Below the pieces are notes generated by a model. That model was not told the DNA's origin. It saw only the letters and a program-made list of their open reading frames with translations, and did no database searches. Of a DNA stretch of 64,000 bases, positions 12,437 to 23,625 are shown piece after piece. The stretch is from Parascedosporium putredinis (taxonomy: Eukaryota > Ascomycota > Sordariomycetes > Microascales > Microascaceae). Numbering within the stretch: the first letter of the stretch is position 1; each line of letters begins with the position of its first letter. Both the position numbers and the translations under genes were made by a program. The stretch is taken from positions 310,001 through 374,000 of the forward strand of contig CASHTG010000018.1 of the NCBI GenBank assembly GCA_949357655.1, read 5' to 3'.

Positions 12437-13509
12437 TCGCCCTGGATGGGGAGGTTGTGGGAGACGCCGGCGCCGAGGATGCCCTGGACCTTGGGGCCGT
12501 AGGTGTACCTCGTCCAGGCGCCGCCAAAGAGGCCGGTCTCGGTGGTGACGGCGTTGGTGGAGTAGCCAAAGACGCCGGTCCACTGCTTGACGGTCTCCTG
12601 CCAGTTCTGGGGGTAGAGGACGGTGTCGGCGTCGCCGTGGTAGATTTGCATCTTGGGGCGCGGGGAGGAGGCGGGGTAGCCGGCGTACATGGCGAGGGCG
12701 GTGCTGGCCCACTCGGCCTGGGTGTGGATGGACTGGCCGGAGGAGCAGGTGTTGTTCCAGCCGGCGACGGTACCGGTGTAGAAGCAGCCGGCGGGGACAC
12801 CGGCGTAGACGGAGGCGGCGGCGAACATGTCGGGGTAGGTGCCGGCGAGGACGTTCTACAAGGATTTTGAGATTTGGTTAGGAGAAATTGCTTCCGCGGC
12901 ACAGAGCGTAGAAAGAGGGAGAGGGAGAGAGAGAGAGAGATAGGGTGGGCGGGACTTACAGTCATCATGGCGCCGGAGGAGGTACCGGTGACGAAGACGC
13001 GGCTCTTGTCGCCGTTGTACTGGCCGAGGGTGTAAGTAACCATGTTGGCGATGGCGTTGCTGTTGCCGCCGCCGCCGCGGACGAGGGAGGCGTTGGACGA
13101 GACGTCCCAGCAGCCGCCGTCGTAGGGGACTCGGGGTAGATGACGATGAAGCCGTGCTGGTCGGCGAGGCGGGCGTAGGGGGTGCCGTTGTAGTAGGCGC
13201 TGGCGGTGCCGGTGCAGTAGTGGATGGCGACGACGATGGCCGGGTTGGAGGCTACCTTGTCGGGGACGTAGATGTACATCTAGAGTCTCTCGCGTTAGCT
13301 TGGTACGATTTTGACGACTTACATCCCCGAAGCGAAGAAATGCACTAGGTGCGGCCGGGAGGGGGAAGAGTGAAATGGATGGAATCTCTTACGCGAGCAC
13401 CAGAGGGGTTGGAGCCGAAGCTGGAGACCTGCTGGAGGGAGGCGGCGTTGACGCCGGCGAGCGCCGACAGGCCGGCAATGGCGGAGATGACGGTCTTGAA
13501 GAGGCCCAT
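12097..13509 (-). CDS. CE1 acetylxylan esterase with C-terminal CBM1
   Basis: Secreted esterase that removes acetyl groups from xylan and so exposes it to xylanases and xylosidases. The start at 13509 gives a signal peptide (MGLFKTVISAIAGLSALAG); the ATG further upstream lacks one as good. Four exons are separated by introns at 13280-13392, 12856-12959 and 12154-12237, all GT-AG and in phase. The catalytic domain shows 'MYIYVPDKV', the nucleophile elbow 'GTSSGAMMT', 'MQIYHGDADTVLYPQNW' with the likely Asp, and 'GVSHNLPIQGDEDMKWFG' with the likely His. A Thr/Ser linker leads to a CBM1 ('RWGQCAGIGWTGPTS' then 'CQSPYTCTYFNDWYSQCL'), with Cys and aromatic residues in place for cellulose binding. 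Length is about 370 residues. One base is missing near 13129, where 'YPESP' must join 'YDGGCWDVS'. Confidence 0.95.
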
Positions 13510-16500
13510 GATGACGGCTTTTGACGAACGGCGGGGTGGAATGGCAAGGGAATGAGCGGGAGGACGGGAAGGAATGAGGAACCAAGAAACAAACAAGCGA
13601 ACGAGGGACGAAGGGCGGAGACCTGTCTTAAGAGAGAATCTTTGGTGGCCTTGGCGAGGGAGATCGACATGAGGTCTTTATACTCGTCTCTGTCGTGTCG
13701 CCGCAGACGGAGTCGAATCAGACGAAAAGAGTGGCACCCTAGCCTAGTCTGCTCAATGGGTGTGGAGCATCGAGACGCTGTGTCCCTGGACGCTCGTCCC
13801 CGAAATGATGGACGTTTTTTTCGAATCCTCCGCAATGCTTTTCCGCCGGTTACCACGCACGGCGCCCCCTCCCCCGCGCGCCAGCTTACACAGGAACCCC
13901 CGGTTTGCCTACGTCCTGTCATTTTGCACGATGCTACCCACGGCTTTCTTCCGATTTGGTTTATCTGCCACCTCTGTCCTGTTCTTATTCGCCTCGCGTC
14001 GTCGTTTATCTCTCCTCTTCATTGATACTCGGATTCGCAAACTGTCAGGGATGTCGGGGATTCTCCACTGTTTGTGTGCTCCTCTCTCTTGCACCGGGAT
14101 CGCACTTCCAGTGTCAGTGTTCCGGCGGGTCCGCGCAAGCACCAACGTTGCGTCGTAGCGAGGGGACCACAAGGTAGCTTTTGTTTTTCTTGTATGAGCA
14201 AAAGAAAGGGAAAACCTAGGATCGAGAAGAAAGCTCTGACAGAAACAGGCGGGGATTGCGTCGTCGCGGGCGCGCGGGGGCGGTTCCGGTTGTGCCATTC
14301 TCCACTCGCCGTCTCTCTTGAGGTTTAGGTTATTCTTCCCGTGCCCTTGACCCATGATGCCAAACGATGCTCCACACGGCGATGTCAAGGGACGGAAAGA
14401 GAGCGCGTAAAAGATGGCACAGGTATCTGCAGAGCAAGATTTGACGAAGAAAGTCTTTCTTAGAAACTATGGCATACCTTGTTCTCCAAGTCCTGACATC
14501 TCGCACCATCTCGTTCTCTTCATTTAGAGCCAAGAAACAACAGAACGGGTAGAAGAATTTGAGAAAGGCGCAAAAGACGCGAATCTCGATCGGGCATGCA
14601 AAGAAATGCCAATCCTTCCAGAAGTCTGCCAGGTACGGAAAACAGAAAGAAGCAACAGCTCCGAAGCCAAGTTCCGCCGCCGCCAGGGTTCACAAAATCT
14701 CGTCCCTCCCCTCTTTGCCCCCTCGTCCGCTGCCAACCGGACCGGGAACCAGGGGCAGCGCGAGTGTCGAAATTCCCCGGATGCACCGCCGGGTTCTCTG
14801 GCCTGCGATCCACCCCCAAATTCCGCCAATCAAGGGATCTCCGGTGGGGAGGCCTATATCGCCAACTTTTATGGCCAGGCCAGCAGCAGAAGAGATCCAT
14901 TGCATCAATGATCAATCCCCTTCTATTAAAGGGAGGAAAGAGGGGACCAGGGTCATGGTTCACTGCAGGAATAACATTAGATTGGACTAAACGGATCTCC
15001 ATCGGTGCAACCGATCTGGGATATTTTTTCCGACGAGCGATCCAACACTAGAAGGAAAGAAAAGCAGAAGAAGAAGCAGAAGACGCCGAAAAAGGACAGC
15101 AAGGGGAAGCACTGGAAATTGAACGATTAGGAAAATCAGAGAAATCAAGAAAAATAGCCATTGATGCGGGGAGAGAGCGAGAGAACATCCATTTACCTCG
15201 TCTCCCAAACCCCCGTCGATCAATGGCTCTGCTCGTCCAGTCCATCAAGTGTAGCTTCATCTCATCTGCGACAGTAGCTACGAGCCTTTCATCGGAAGAT
15301 TCCACGCCCAAATAGCTCACCAACACATCGCAAAGAGCAAAAGCCCGCAGAGCAAGCCCCCAGCGTCGCACCGCGTGCTTGGCGCAACCCGCGCTAACAC
15401 TTGACGGCTGAATTGGATGAAATCACCATCACTCGCCTGCGCGCGCACACATTCGCCCGAGCCCACCATTCGCTGCGCGCATGGCTTGTCGTTGTGCATC
15501 GATAAACGCGAGGCCCATGAGAAGAATAATCGAAGAAACCATTCCATCTCGGCGGGGGCCCTTGTCCTCCTCTCCTCCTCTTCTCTTGGTCGAAGCCGCA
15601 GGTTGTGACAGGGATGCGAAGCGGGCGGCCTGGCGGGGCTCCAATTTGGCCTTGGTGCCCTCGTTTGCGAACCCGTCTTGGCCTGGCCTTCTTCATCTCT
15701 TTGTCGCCCGCTGATTCCGTTGGCTCACACGTAGATGGAGGGAAGCTCCCCACTTCACCTATGGGACCTTGTCGTCTCTTAAGCTACATAGACGAACTAA
15801 GGGCAGCGGCTGTGCATTGAGAAAAAAAGACGGAACCGATATTTGCTTCTAGAAACACGCATGGAAGCTCTCTGGGTCCACAGACTTCAGCCTCTGGTCT
15901 TAAAGCGTCCCTAAAAACGTCTTCGGGGGTGAATGCCTGTGGCCGTTTTCCCGTCTTGGTTTGCGGTCATGATGATAGTCACCTTAGTCGGCGCAACGCA
16001 CCGCAGCAGTATCACTCACGATATGCACACGGAAACTGAACGAGAAAGAAGAAAGTGAAAAAGTAAGCAAGTCAGTGAGATTATGCACGATTAACGAGGT
16101 ACAAAATGGTACTATGTAGTTTTGTAAACCAAGCCGCCAATATATACAATGCGGAAAGAAGAGGCTGGAGAGAGTATCAAAAAAAAAAAAAAAGCAAGAG
16201 CCCGAGCCTGGCCTCTGAAACTCTGAAACCCAAATACAAGAAAGATGGAAACCAAGGACCACCGACGCCGTGCATTTTCTGCTGCTCATGCCCTTCTCAT
16301 GTTTTCTTTTCCTCTCCCCAGCTCCAAAAAGAAGGAAACACCAAAAGAAAACGCCGTCCCATGCTGCTCCCAAGGCCTGCATCTACCAAAAAATGGCCGA
16401 TGGGTACGAGAGCACTCCACGCAAATAAAATAGAAAATAAGAAAAAAAAAAAGGGGGGACAAAATCCTCAAGTATGCAGACGTGAGAGATGAGCGTTCCC

Positions 16501-16594
16501 CGCAAAGAACAAAACCAATGTGGTAGTACAAGAAAAGAAAAAAAGATCCAGGTCAAATCACCGGGTAGGTTCCCCTATTCGGTTTTCCTCGTCC
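13510..16594. other. Intergenic stretch, no gene recognised
   Basis: This 3.1-kb stretch lies between the esterase start and the end of the transporter gene, both on the minus strand. Only short frames without family resemblance are present. The left part should hold the esterase promoter. Poly-A runs near 16180 and 16441 suggest the 3' flank of the transporter. Confidence 0.5.
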
Positions 16595-18622
16595 CTATTT
16601 CCTCTTCTTCTCTCGGCTCCGCAGCGTCCTCAGCCCCGTCTTATGCTCCGTATGCTGCTTGCTCAACTTCTTCTGCCGCACCATCAACGCCGCGACCACG
16701 CCGACCGCGCCAAACGCCGCGTACACAATGTACATCTTTTGCAGCGCGCGGGCGTACGCCTGGCGCGCCACCATGCGCGGCACCGGGTCCAGCTCGTCCA
16801 CGAGCGCCACGCTCGCCGCCGCGTTGGCCCCGGACAGCCGCTCCGCCAGCGCGGGGCCCAGCTCGACGAGCAGACGCGGGTACTGCTTCTGCATCTCGTT
16901 GTTGAAGATGGCGCCGCCCACGACGATGGCCACGGTGCCGGCGATTTGGCGCGTAAAAGCAAACGTGGTGGTGGCGGACGCGATGTCGCGCGGCTCCACG
17001 CCGGCCTGGAACGCGATGAGGGGCGACTGGAAGTTGGGTCCCACGCCGAGCCCCGCGACGATTTGGTAGAGGATGATTTTGGCCATGGAGCTGTGCGCGT
17101 CGAGGTCGATGAAGAGGCCCACGCCCAGCGTCATGATGAGCATGCCCACGATGATGCCGATCTTGTAGTTGCCCGTGGCCTTGATGATGATGCCGATGAA
17201 GCCCGACACGATGGAGAGCGAGATGACAAAGGGGAGGATGTAGATGCCTGACTTGAGGGAGGACTCGCCGAGGACGCCCTGGAAGTAGAGCGGCAAGTAG
17301 TAGCTGCCCGAGAGGAAAAGCGTCGAGTGGATGAAGCCCACGAGCAGCGCGCCCACGTTGTTGCGCCCCTGGAATAGCGAGAGCGGCACGATGGGAACCG
17401 CGCGACGCGGGCCTCGATAAACACAAAGACGCCCACCACGGCGACGCCAAAGATGAGCAGGCAGAGCACCATCGGCGACGACCACGGGTGCGTGATGCCG
17501 CCAAACTCGAGGCCGAGCAAGAACATGACGGTACCGCCGACAATGGTCACGCTCCCAAGCCAATCGATGGCGGCGAGCCCTTGGCTGATGGGGGTGCGCG
17601 GGTTGTGCAGCTTGAGGAAGAAGAAGAGCAGGACGAAGACGGCGCCGCAGATGGGCAGGTTGATGTAGAAGCACCACCGCCACGTCATCTTGCTGGTGAA
17701 GACGCCGCCCAGCACCGGGCCGATGGCGGAGGCGACGGCCCAGACCATGCCGATGATGCTAAAGTAGAAGCCGCGCGTGCGGATGGAGAAGAGGTCGCTG
17801 ATGCAAATGTTGACGAGCGCGAGGATGCCGCCGCCCCCGACGCCCTGGATCGCCCGCGACGCGATGAGCATGCCCATGTGGACGCTGACGCCGCACAGCA
17901 GAGATCCGATAAAAACACGGCCGTGGCGACTAGCAGGATGGGTTTTCGCCCCCAAATGTCGGAAATCTTGCCCCAGATGGGCACGAAGGCGCCGTTGGCG
18001 AGGATGAAGGCGCTGCCGATCCACGTGTACCCGAGGTTGGAGTCGAACTCGGACGCAATGGTCGGTACCGCCGTCGTGATGATGGTGACGTCGAGCGCCG
18101 CGAGGAAGAGTGCGCAGCACAATGCGCCCATGATGATGGTCGTCTGCAGTCGCGTCCGCTGCGCCTCCGGTTCCTCGGCGGCCGGCGCGTTGGCGTCAGC
18201 TTGGCCTCCGTCTTGGTTTCCGTCTCCGTCGCCATCGCCACCTCCTTCCCGCTCGCCGACCTCGTCCACCTCTTGCGGTTCCTGACGCTCGAGGTCCCGT
18301 GATTCGACTTGCTGGAGAGAAGGCTGCGACTGGCCGGCCTCTTTGTCGCTCGCGGATTTGGTGTGCAGGTTAAGAGTGGAACGGGATCGGTTGTCGTCGT
18401 CGTGGTCGTCGCGCTTCTCATCATCGATCCTACGGGGCTTCTCCGTCATGGGTATGCCAGCTTCTTCTGTTTTCCAAGCGTCGAGGTCCGTCGCATCCTC
18501 CGTATCGAGCCCAGAGCTCGTCCGTGACCCGGACGCGCCGCGTCGGGTTGGTTGTGTGACCCGGGCGGTTCCACGGGCGGCTGCTCGTCGCCGGCCGGCT
18601 CCGATGTGGCTCGGTGGGCCAT
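16595..18622 (-). CDS. MFS efflux transporter, 14-helix (DHA2) type
   Basis: Proton-coupled major-facilitator exporter, of the family that includes fungal toxin and drug pumps. The start at 18622 (MAHRATSEPAGDEQPP) is chosen because it joins the next frame after one restored base near 18531. A long acidic N-terminal tail of roughly 155 residues, rich in Asp, Glu and Gly, precedes helix 1. The membrane domain shows 'ALDVTIITTAVPTI', motif A 'WGKISDIWGRKP', 'IQGVGGGGILALVNI' and the antiporter motif 'AIGPVLGGVFTSKMTWRWCF'. The second half has 'VPLSLFQGRNNVGALL', 'YYLPLYFQGVLGESSLKSG' and 'FAFTRQIAGTVAIVVGGAIF'. Length is about 676 residues with no intron. Further single-base losses lie near 17400 and 17915. 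There are no biosynthetic neighbours, so the substrate cannot be inferred. Confidence 0.92.
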
Positions 18623-21600
18623 TCGTGGCGATGTGGGAGGGGGCACGAAGAGAAACGAAAAGAAATGACAAAAAACAGGAGCAGAGAGAAGAAGAAACTG
18701 AGGGAGCTTCAACTAATGGATAGGTGGCCGAAGCAAGCTTCTTCTGGGCCAAAAGAACAAGGGGAAAAAAGCTTGACCGGCCGTCTCCGATGGGTTGCTC
18801 TAGGTTACCCAATCGGTAATGAACTTCCGATGAGCGGAGCGTGGGTAAGCAGCGCCGGGTTAGGAAGATCAAGGAATGAGAGAAGGAGCTCGTTGCAAAA
18901 ATTAAAATTCGAGATTGAAGATCACTTGTTGGTCGCTCGTCTGAAAAGAACCAAGTACTTCGTACGTGTTGCGTGCTTTGGACCCCAAAAAAAAAAAAAG
19001 GTGTGGGAGGGAAAGAAGCTAACGGAAAGTTGGGAGTAGGAGGAAGTCGTCTGTTTTGTACAACGACATGGTGTGGGAGAGCTTGTCAAGGATCGTGAAT
19101 CCTCGGCTGCCGGCAACGACGACGCCAATGGCAGTTGGAAAGGGGAGGGGTGCAAGGGTAGGTAGGGCAGGGCGGTGAATAGCTTCGTCAATAGACTATT
19201 CTGCAGGGCCCCTAACCAATTTGAAATCAGAGAGAATGAAAATGGCGAATCTCGGCCAGGTGAGTCACGAAGACTGATGCCGATGGACGCAAGATGGAGA
19301 TGCTATGCATGGAGTTGAGGGAAGGCGCGCAGGGGAAGAGGGCGGAGACGCAGAGAAGGGAAGACGAGCATGGGAAAAGTGTCAAGGCAAAGCAAGGCAA
19401 GGCAAAGCAAAGACCAGCACCCGCTTCTCTTCGGTGATCAAGTTGCCTTTTGGGAGGACGAATACAAACCCTCATTGAGTAAGTTAACCCGAGAGAGCGA
19501 AAAAGATGGCTGCTATTCTAACGTGCCGGGTCGACGCCAGGCGAGTTCGTTTGTTTCCATCTTGGGCCGTGCCCTACACTAGGATAAAGTGGTTGCCAGT
19601 CCTGGTAACTTTTTTCTCTTCTTTTTCGCCTTTCTTCCCCCAATAACATTGAAGCTCCAGCTCTCTTGACTTGCGCCGAGCGTAAGCGCGAGGCCGAAGC
19701 TCCAGTGGAGTGGCTACTCGAAGTGTATCTTTTTTTTTCTTTCTTGTCAGTGTATGTCCAGGGGCTGCTGAGGCCTAGTCCCGTTGTTCCTTCGATGGAC
19801 CCCAGGACACCAAGACACGGGTTGCAGCGTCCGTTCCCTCCCCGAAAGGGAAACACGGGAGTGGAATCTAATCTCCCGGAATCTCTGTTTCGATCTTGGT
19901 AGTCTCCAACAGGGCCCTCGACGACCCAGACCTGAAAACTGATTCCCATCAAGCTGGGGAAGATTTCCGTGCCCAGCTGGAGTCCTTTGGGAGGCTCCAT
20001 TCCTGTGAGGTGGACCTGTGCTGGCTTTTTCCCCTTTTTTCTTCTCTTCAAAGTCACTTTAGATGTCCACCTCCACCTGCCCCGAGTCAAAAGTGTCGAA
20101 TTCTCATCAGCACTAAAACCTTGGAGAAGTGGATAGTGCCTTCCCATTCTGTTTCCCCCGCTCCTCCTCTGCTCCCGACCACTAAAACGCTCGAGAATCT
20201 TCTCTTGTGTCCCCCTTCCGCCTCTGGCTTTTGGGCGGGGCGGTGGCGGATGTGGGTCTGTGCCGAGTTCCCGAGTATCGGTGGCGCCTTCCCACGCGTT
20301 GCAGCACCTTTTCCGCCCCTCCAACGCTTTTGCTTTTCTTTCTTTTGGCGCTGCTTGAACGGCCGTAGCAGCGGAGACGACACGGAGAACACAGGGGCAT
20401 CATATTTCGGCGCGCTACTTGCGAGTTGAGGGGAACATGTCGGAAGCAACCATGGCGCAATAGGACCCCAGTGAAAACTTTTTCTTTTTCTTATCAAGAG
20501 GCACGAGGAGGGAGTTTAACGAGATAACCATTCGCCATTCATCTCCTCAGCATGCATCCAAGAGAAGAAGAAGAAGAAGAAGAAGAAGAAGAAGAAGAAG
20601 AAGAAGAAAGGGCGTATTTGACAGAGGGACCCTGAGGATTCAGGTGCCACGTCTTGGCTTTCCTGAGCGGCACGTTTCTTCCGTGACGTGCACCACACCT
20701 TTATCGCATTTCTCGGTCGCGCGAGAATAAAAGGCAGCAAAGAATAAGCACCGAGGAGGCGGACATCGGCGTTGCTGTCGGTGATAGCATGCAAGTGATA
20801 CGGCACAGACAGGAAGTCTAATCGATAGCCGACCCCATCCCCTTGTGTCCTTTAATCGCGTCTTCGGAAGCCATAAAGCCATAAGCGAATCATGCCGGAC
20901 TGCCGCCAGAGCCGTTGCGTTGAGTTGAGAATCCCCATGATGGTAAGACATGGGCTCGGTAGACCTGGTCAGAAGGATTCACGTCAAATCAACCGACCCA
21001 CCTCGAGTTTGATTGAGCCCAGATCAATCGGCAGGCTCCCAAATCGTATCCTTACTTCTGGTAATATCATAAAAATGATTTGTTGTACATACTGCCCGTA
21101 ACTTATACTCTTGGGCCTAGATTCTCTTTCTTTCGGCTTTCCTCCTTCTATCGGCCGAGATGTGTAGCGGGAGAATACTACAGTAATACCCAGGTACCCC
21201 ATCTAACGATGGGCAGTCAAGTTGATCCGGAAGAAATACTCCCCCTGCTCCCACTGCCATATTGCACCGCAGATAGACGGAGGCCATTACCCGTGATAGC
21301 TTCAGCCGGTTTGTTGTAGAGGTTCCTAACAGCAGCAGCCAGGCATTCGTCGCGTCTGCCCTTCCTCTCTCTTTCAAAATCAATCTTTCGTCGTAGCGCT
21401 CTTCTACCCGAGGTGTACAGACTTCTGAACGGTTTCTGACCTGACAAACGCCACTGAAGATATAAGCTGTCCATGTCTCCCCTTGCGTGAGTTACGCGTT
21501 AAGCTTCATTGGCCCGAACCTCCGAGCCAGTCACAACTTCATTATAGTACGAACATCTCGCTACAGCGAAGCTTGAGAGAAGTCGAATACTCCATGTTTA

Positions 21601-21931
21601 CGTTCGTGAGCTGCTCAAAAGATGTAGCCGACTTGGGCAAGAACCAGCGACGGATATGAACAAAGAAGATATTATAGAGTATGCATGCTAACTAAGCCTA
21701 AGAAACCGATATAATGTTAAGTCCCTACAAATCATACATTCCCCTTGGACCTAGGGGAGAAAACAAGTCATGATACAGGTTGGGGTCCCTCGACGCCCAC
21801 AAAGTCAGTCGTCCCGCCTTTCGTCGCGGCTTCGGGATACGCAAACGTTTAGGGCAAGACCGCCCTTTCTATTCTATGGTCGGCCGCTTCCGGTTGCCCG
21901 CTCGTCTTGAAATTCATGGGCTCCGATTTCT
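18623..21931. other. Intergenic stretch, no gene recognised
   Basis: This 3.3-kb stretch should include the transporter promoter on its left. A (GAA)n microsatellite lies at 20564-20609. The longest frame here, about 177 codons on the plus strand near 19.9-20.4 kb, is low-complexity and unrecognised. Confidence 0.5.
20564..20609. repeat. (GAA)n trinucleotide microsatellite
   Basis: About fifteen uninterrupted GAA units are read directly. No coding frame with family resemblance surrounds them. Confidence 0.9.
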
Positions 21932-23625
21932 TCAGACCCCCTTCTTAGGCCCCACCTTCTTGGGCTCTTCCGTCTTGGGCTCCTCCGCCTTGGGCTCCGC
22001 CTTTGCAGCCTCGGCCTTGGCCTCTAGCTCGTCAAACAGCACATCCAGTTTCTTCGCCTCCGCCACCGATCGTTCGAGGACATCCTTTTGCGCGGCAGAG
22101 ATCTCGCGGAAATCACCACCCTTCATGCAGCTAAACTTGGGCCGCACGCCCTTGCGCCACGTCCCATCAATCATCCAGTGCGTGGGCACGAGGTACTCGC
22201 GTTTGCTGGTGAGCTTGTTCTTGAGCAGGCTGCCGTTGTACCAGAGCAAGTCGCGGTCCTGGTCGTCCGGGTGCGCGATGACGTAGGAGCACACCTGCGG
22301 CTCGTCCACCTCGCGGGGGCCCGACTCGTCGCCCAGCCACCCGGCGACACCTCCGTAGTGCGTCTCGAACTCGTAAGGGCCCTCGGCGAGCTCCAGGCCG
22401 AACCAGTACGACTCCTTGTCGCCGTACATGACCTTGTACGTGACGCTCTCCCGCACGTCCTTGGAGTTCTGCCACGCGGCGTGCAGCATGCCAAACAGCA
22501 CGTCGAGCCGGCTCTTGTCCACGGCCACCACGCCCGAGTCGCCCTCCTCGGCGTAGTCCTCCGTCCAGGACAGCGACTTGTCCACCTCGGCACTGGGGTG
22601 GACGACTTGCTTGCGCCACCAGGCCTGGCGGTTCTTGTACCGCGCCTTGTCGATGAGGCGGTCGTGGAACATGAGCGCCTTCTTGCGCTGGTAGCCGCCC
22701 TGGCGGAACACGGCCTCGGGATCCTGGACGAACACGGCGTCGGCGTCGGCGAGGAGCACCTCGCAGAACCGGCTCGCGAGCAGGGCAAAAGGCTTGATAG
22801 CCCAGCGGCCCTTGGCTAGCTGGAGCTCGGCATCGTTGAACACGGACAGGACGTCGAGGAAGCTCAGGTCGGCGTCGGGAAAGAGGTTCCGGACAAAGGC
22901 GCGGTCTTGGGGGCCGAGGTCCTCGTCGCCGCCGTACGCGAGCTCGATGGGGAGGGACGAGTTGAGGACGTGCGAGATAGTGGCGATGGCCTGGCACGCC
23001 ATGCGTAGGTTACCCTTGCCGGCGGGGATCACGATACCGCGGCTGCCGGGCTGCGAGGGGTCAGTGCGGAATCGGCGACGGAGGCTCTGGAACGGCGCTC
23101 GTGAGCCGTTGGGCGGGTCCGCAAGGAAGGGGAAAGTGGCGGCTAAGGCTAGCTCGACGGCGTCTTCGAGGCGCGTTCGCTCGTCGCTTTGGGGTAGGGC
23201 GTCCGCCAGCGAGACCCATTTCCGGATGGCCACCGCGCGCTGGCCGACCTCGCCAAAGACGTCGGCCCACGGCGCGGCGACGCGGTACAGGTGGTAGTAC
23301 TGCGCGGTCTGCTCGATGTTCTCGACGAGGTAGGTTAATGTCTTGCCTTCGAGCTCGATGGCCGGGCCGCTGCCCGTCTCCTCCGCGGGCCCCGTTCCTC
23401 CTCCCGGTGCGTGGGCGGCTGCGGAAGGCGCGGACGGCGGCGTTCTCTCGGTGCCGATGTCGATAGAGGTGGGGGCTGGAAGACGCCCCGGAGGGAGTTT
23501 TCGTCGGTGTATATGCGTCTGCCGGTAAAGAGTATGAAGGTGGTGGCGAGGGTCGCGAAGATGAGGAAGGTTAGGCGGCGGTTGGTGGTGGCGAGGTGCC
23601 TTGGCCAGGGATTGAGGACCCCCAT
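21932..23625 (-). CDS. GT71-type alpha-mannosyltransferase, Golgi type II membrane protein
   Basis: Resembles the fungal MNN1/MNT family (alpha-1,3-mannosyltransferases), which extend mannan or O-glycans in the Golgi lumen. The start at 23625 gives a short cytosolic tail (MGVLNPWPRHLATTNRR) and one signal anchor ('LTFLIFATLATTFILF'). The catalytic domain begins at 'SRGIVIPAGKGNLRMACQAI' and contains 'LPIELAYGGDEDL', 'FALLASRFCEVLLADADAVF' with the probable metal-binding DAD, 'GDSGVVAVDKSR', 'KESYWFGLELA' and 'VPTHWMIDGTWRKGVRPKF'. A Lys/Glu/Pro-rich tail closes the protein, about 564 residues long. The frame changes in the Pro-rich stem near 23420-23460. The assignment rests on motif order and topology. 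Linkage specificity cannot be read from the sequence. Confidence 0.85.

Noticed and set aside
12906..12945. GA-rich microsatellite as an independent repeat feature
   Set aside because: On the coding strand it is a CT-rich run inside an esterase intron, well within normal intron composition.
8464..18622. A secondary-metabolite or sugar-uptake cluster joining the xylan genes and the MFS transporter
   Set aside because: The transporter is of the 14-helix efflux type, not a sugar importer. It lies 3 kb away, and no synthase, tailoring enzyme or regulator is present.
19896..20429. 177-codon plus-strand frame
   Set aside because: Low-complexity composition, no recognisable domain and no homologous blocks. 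It is probably a chance frame in pyrimidine-rich DNA.
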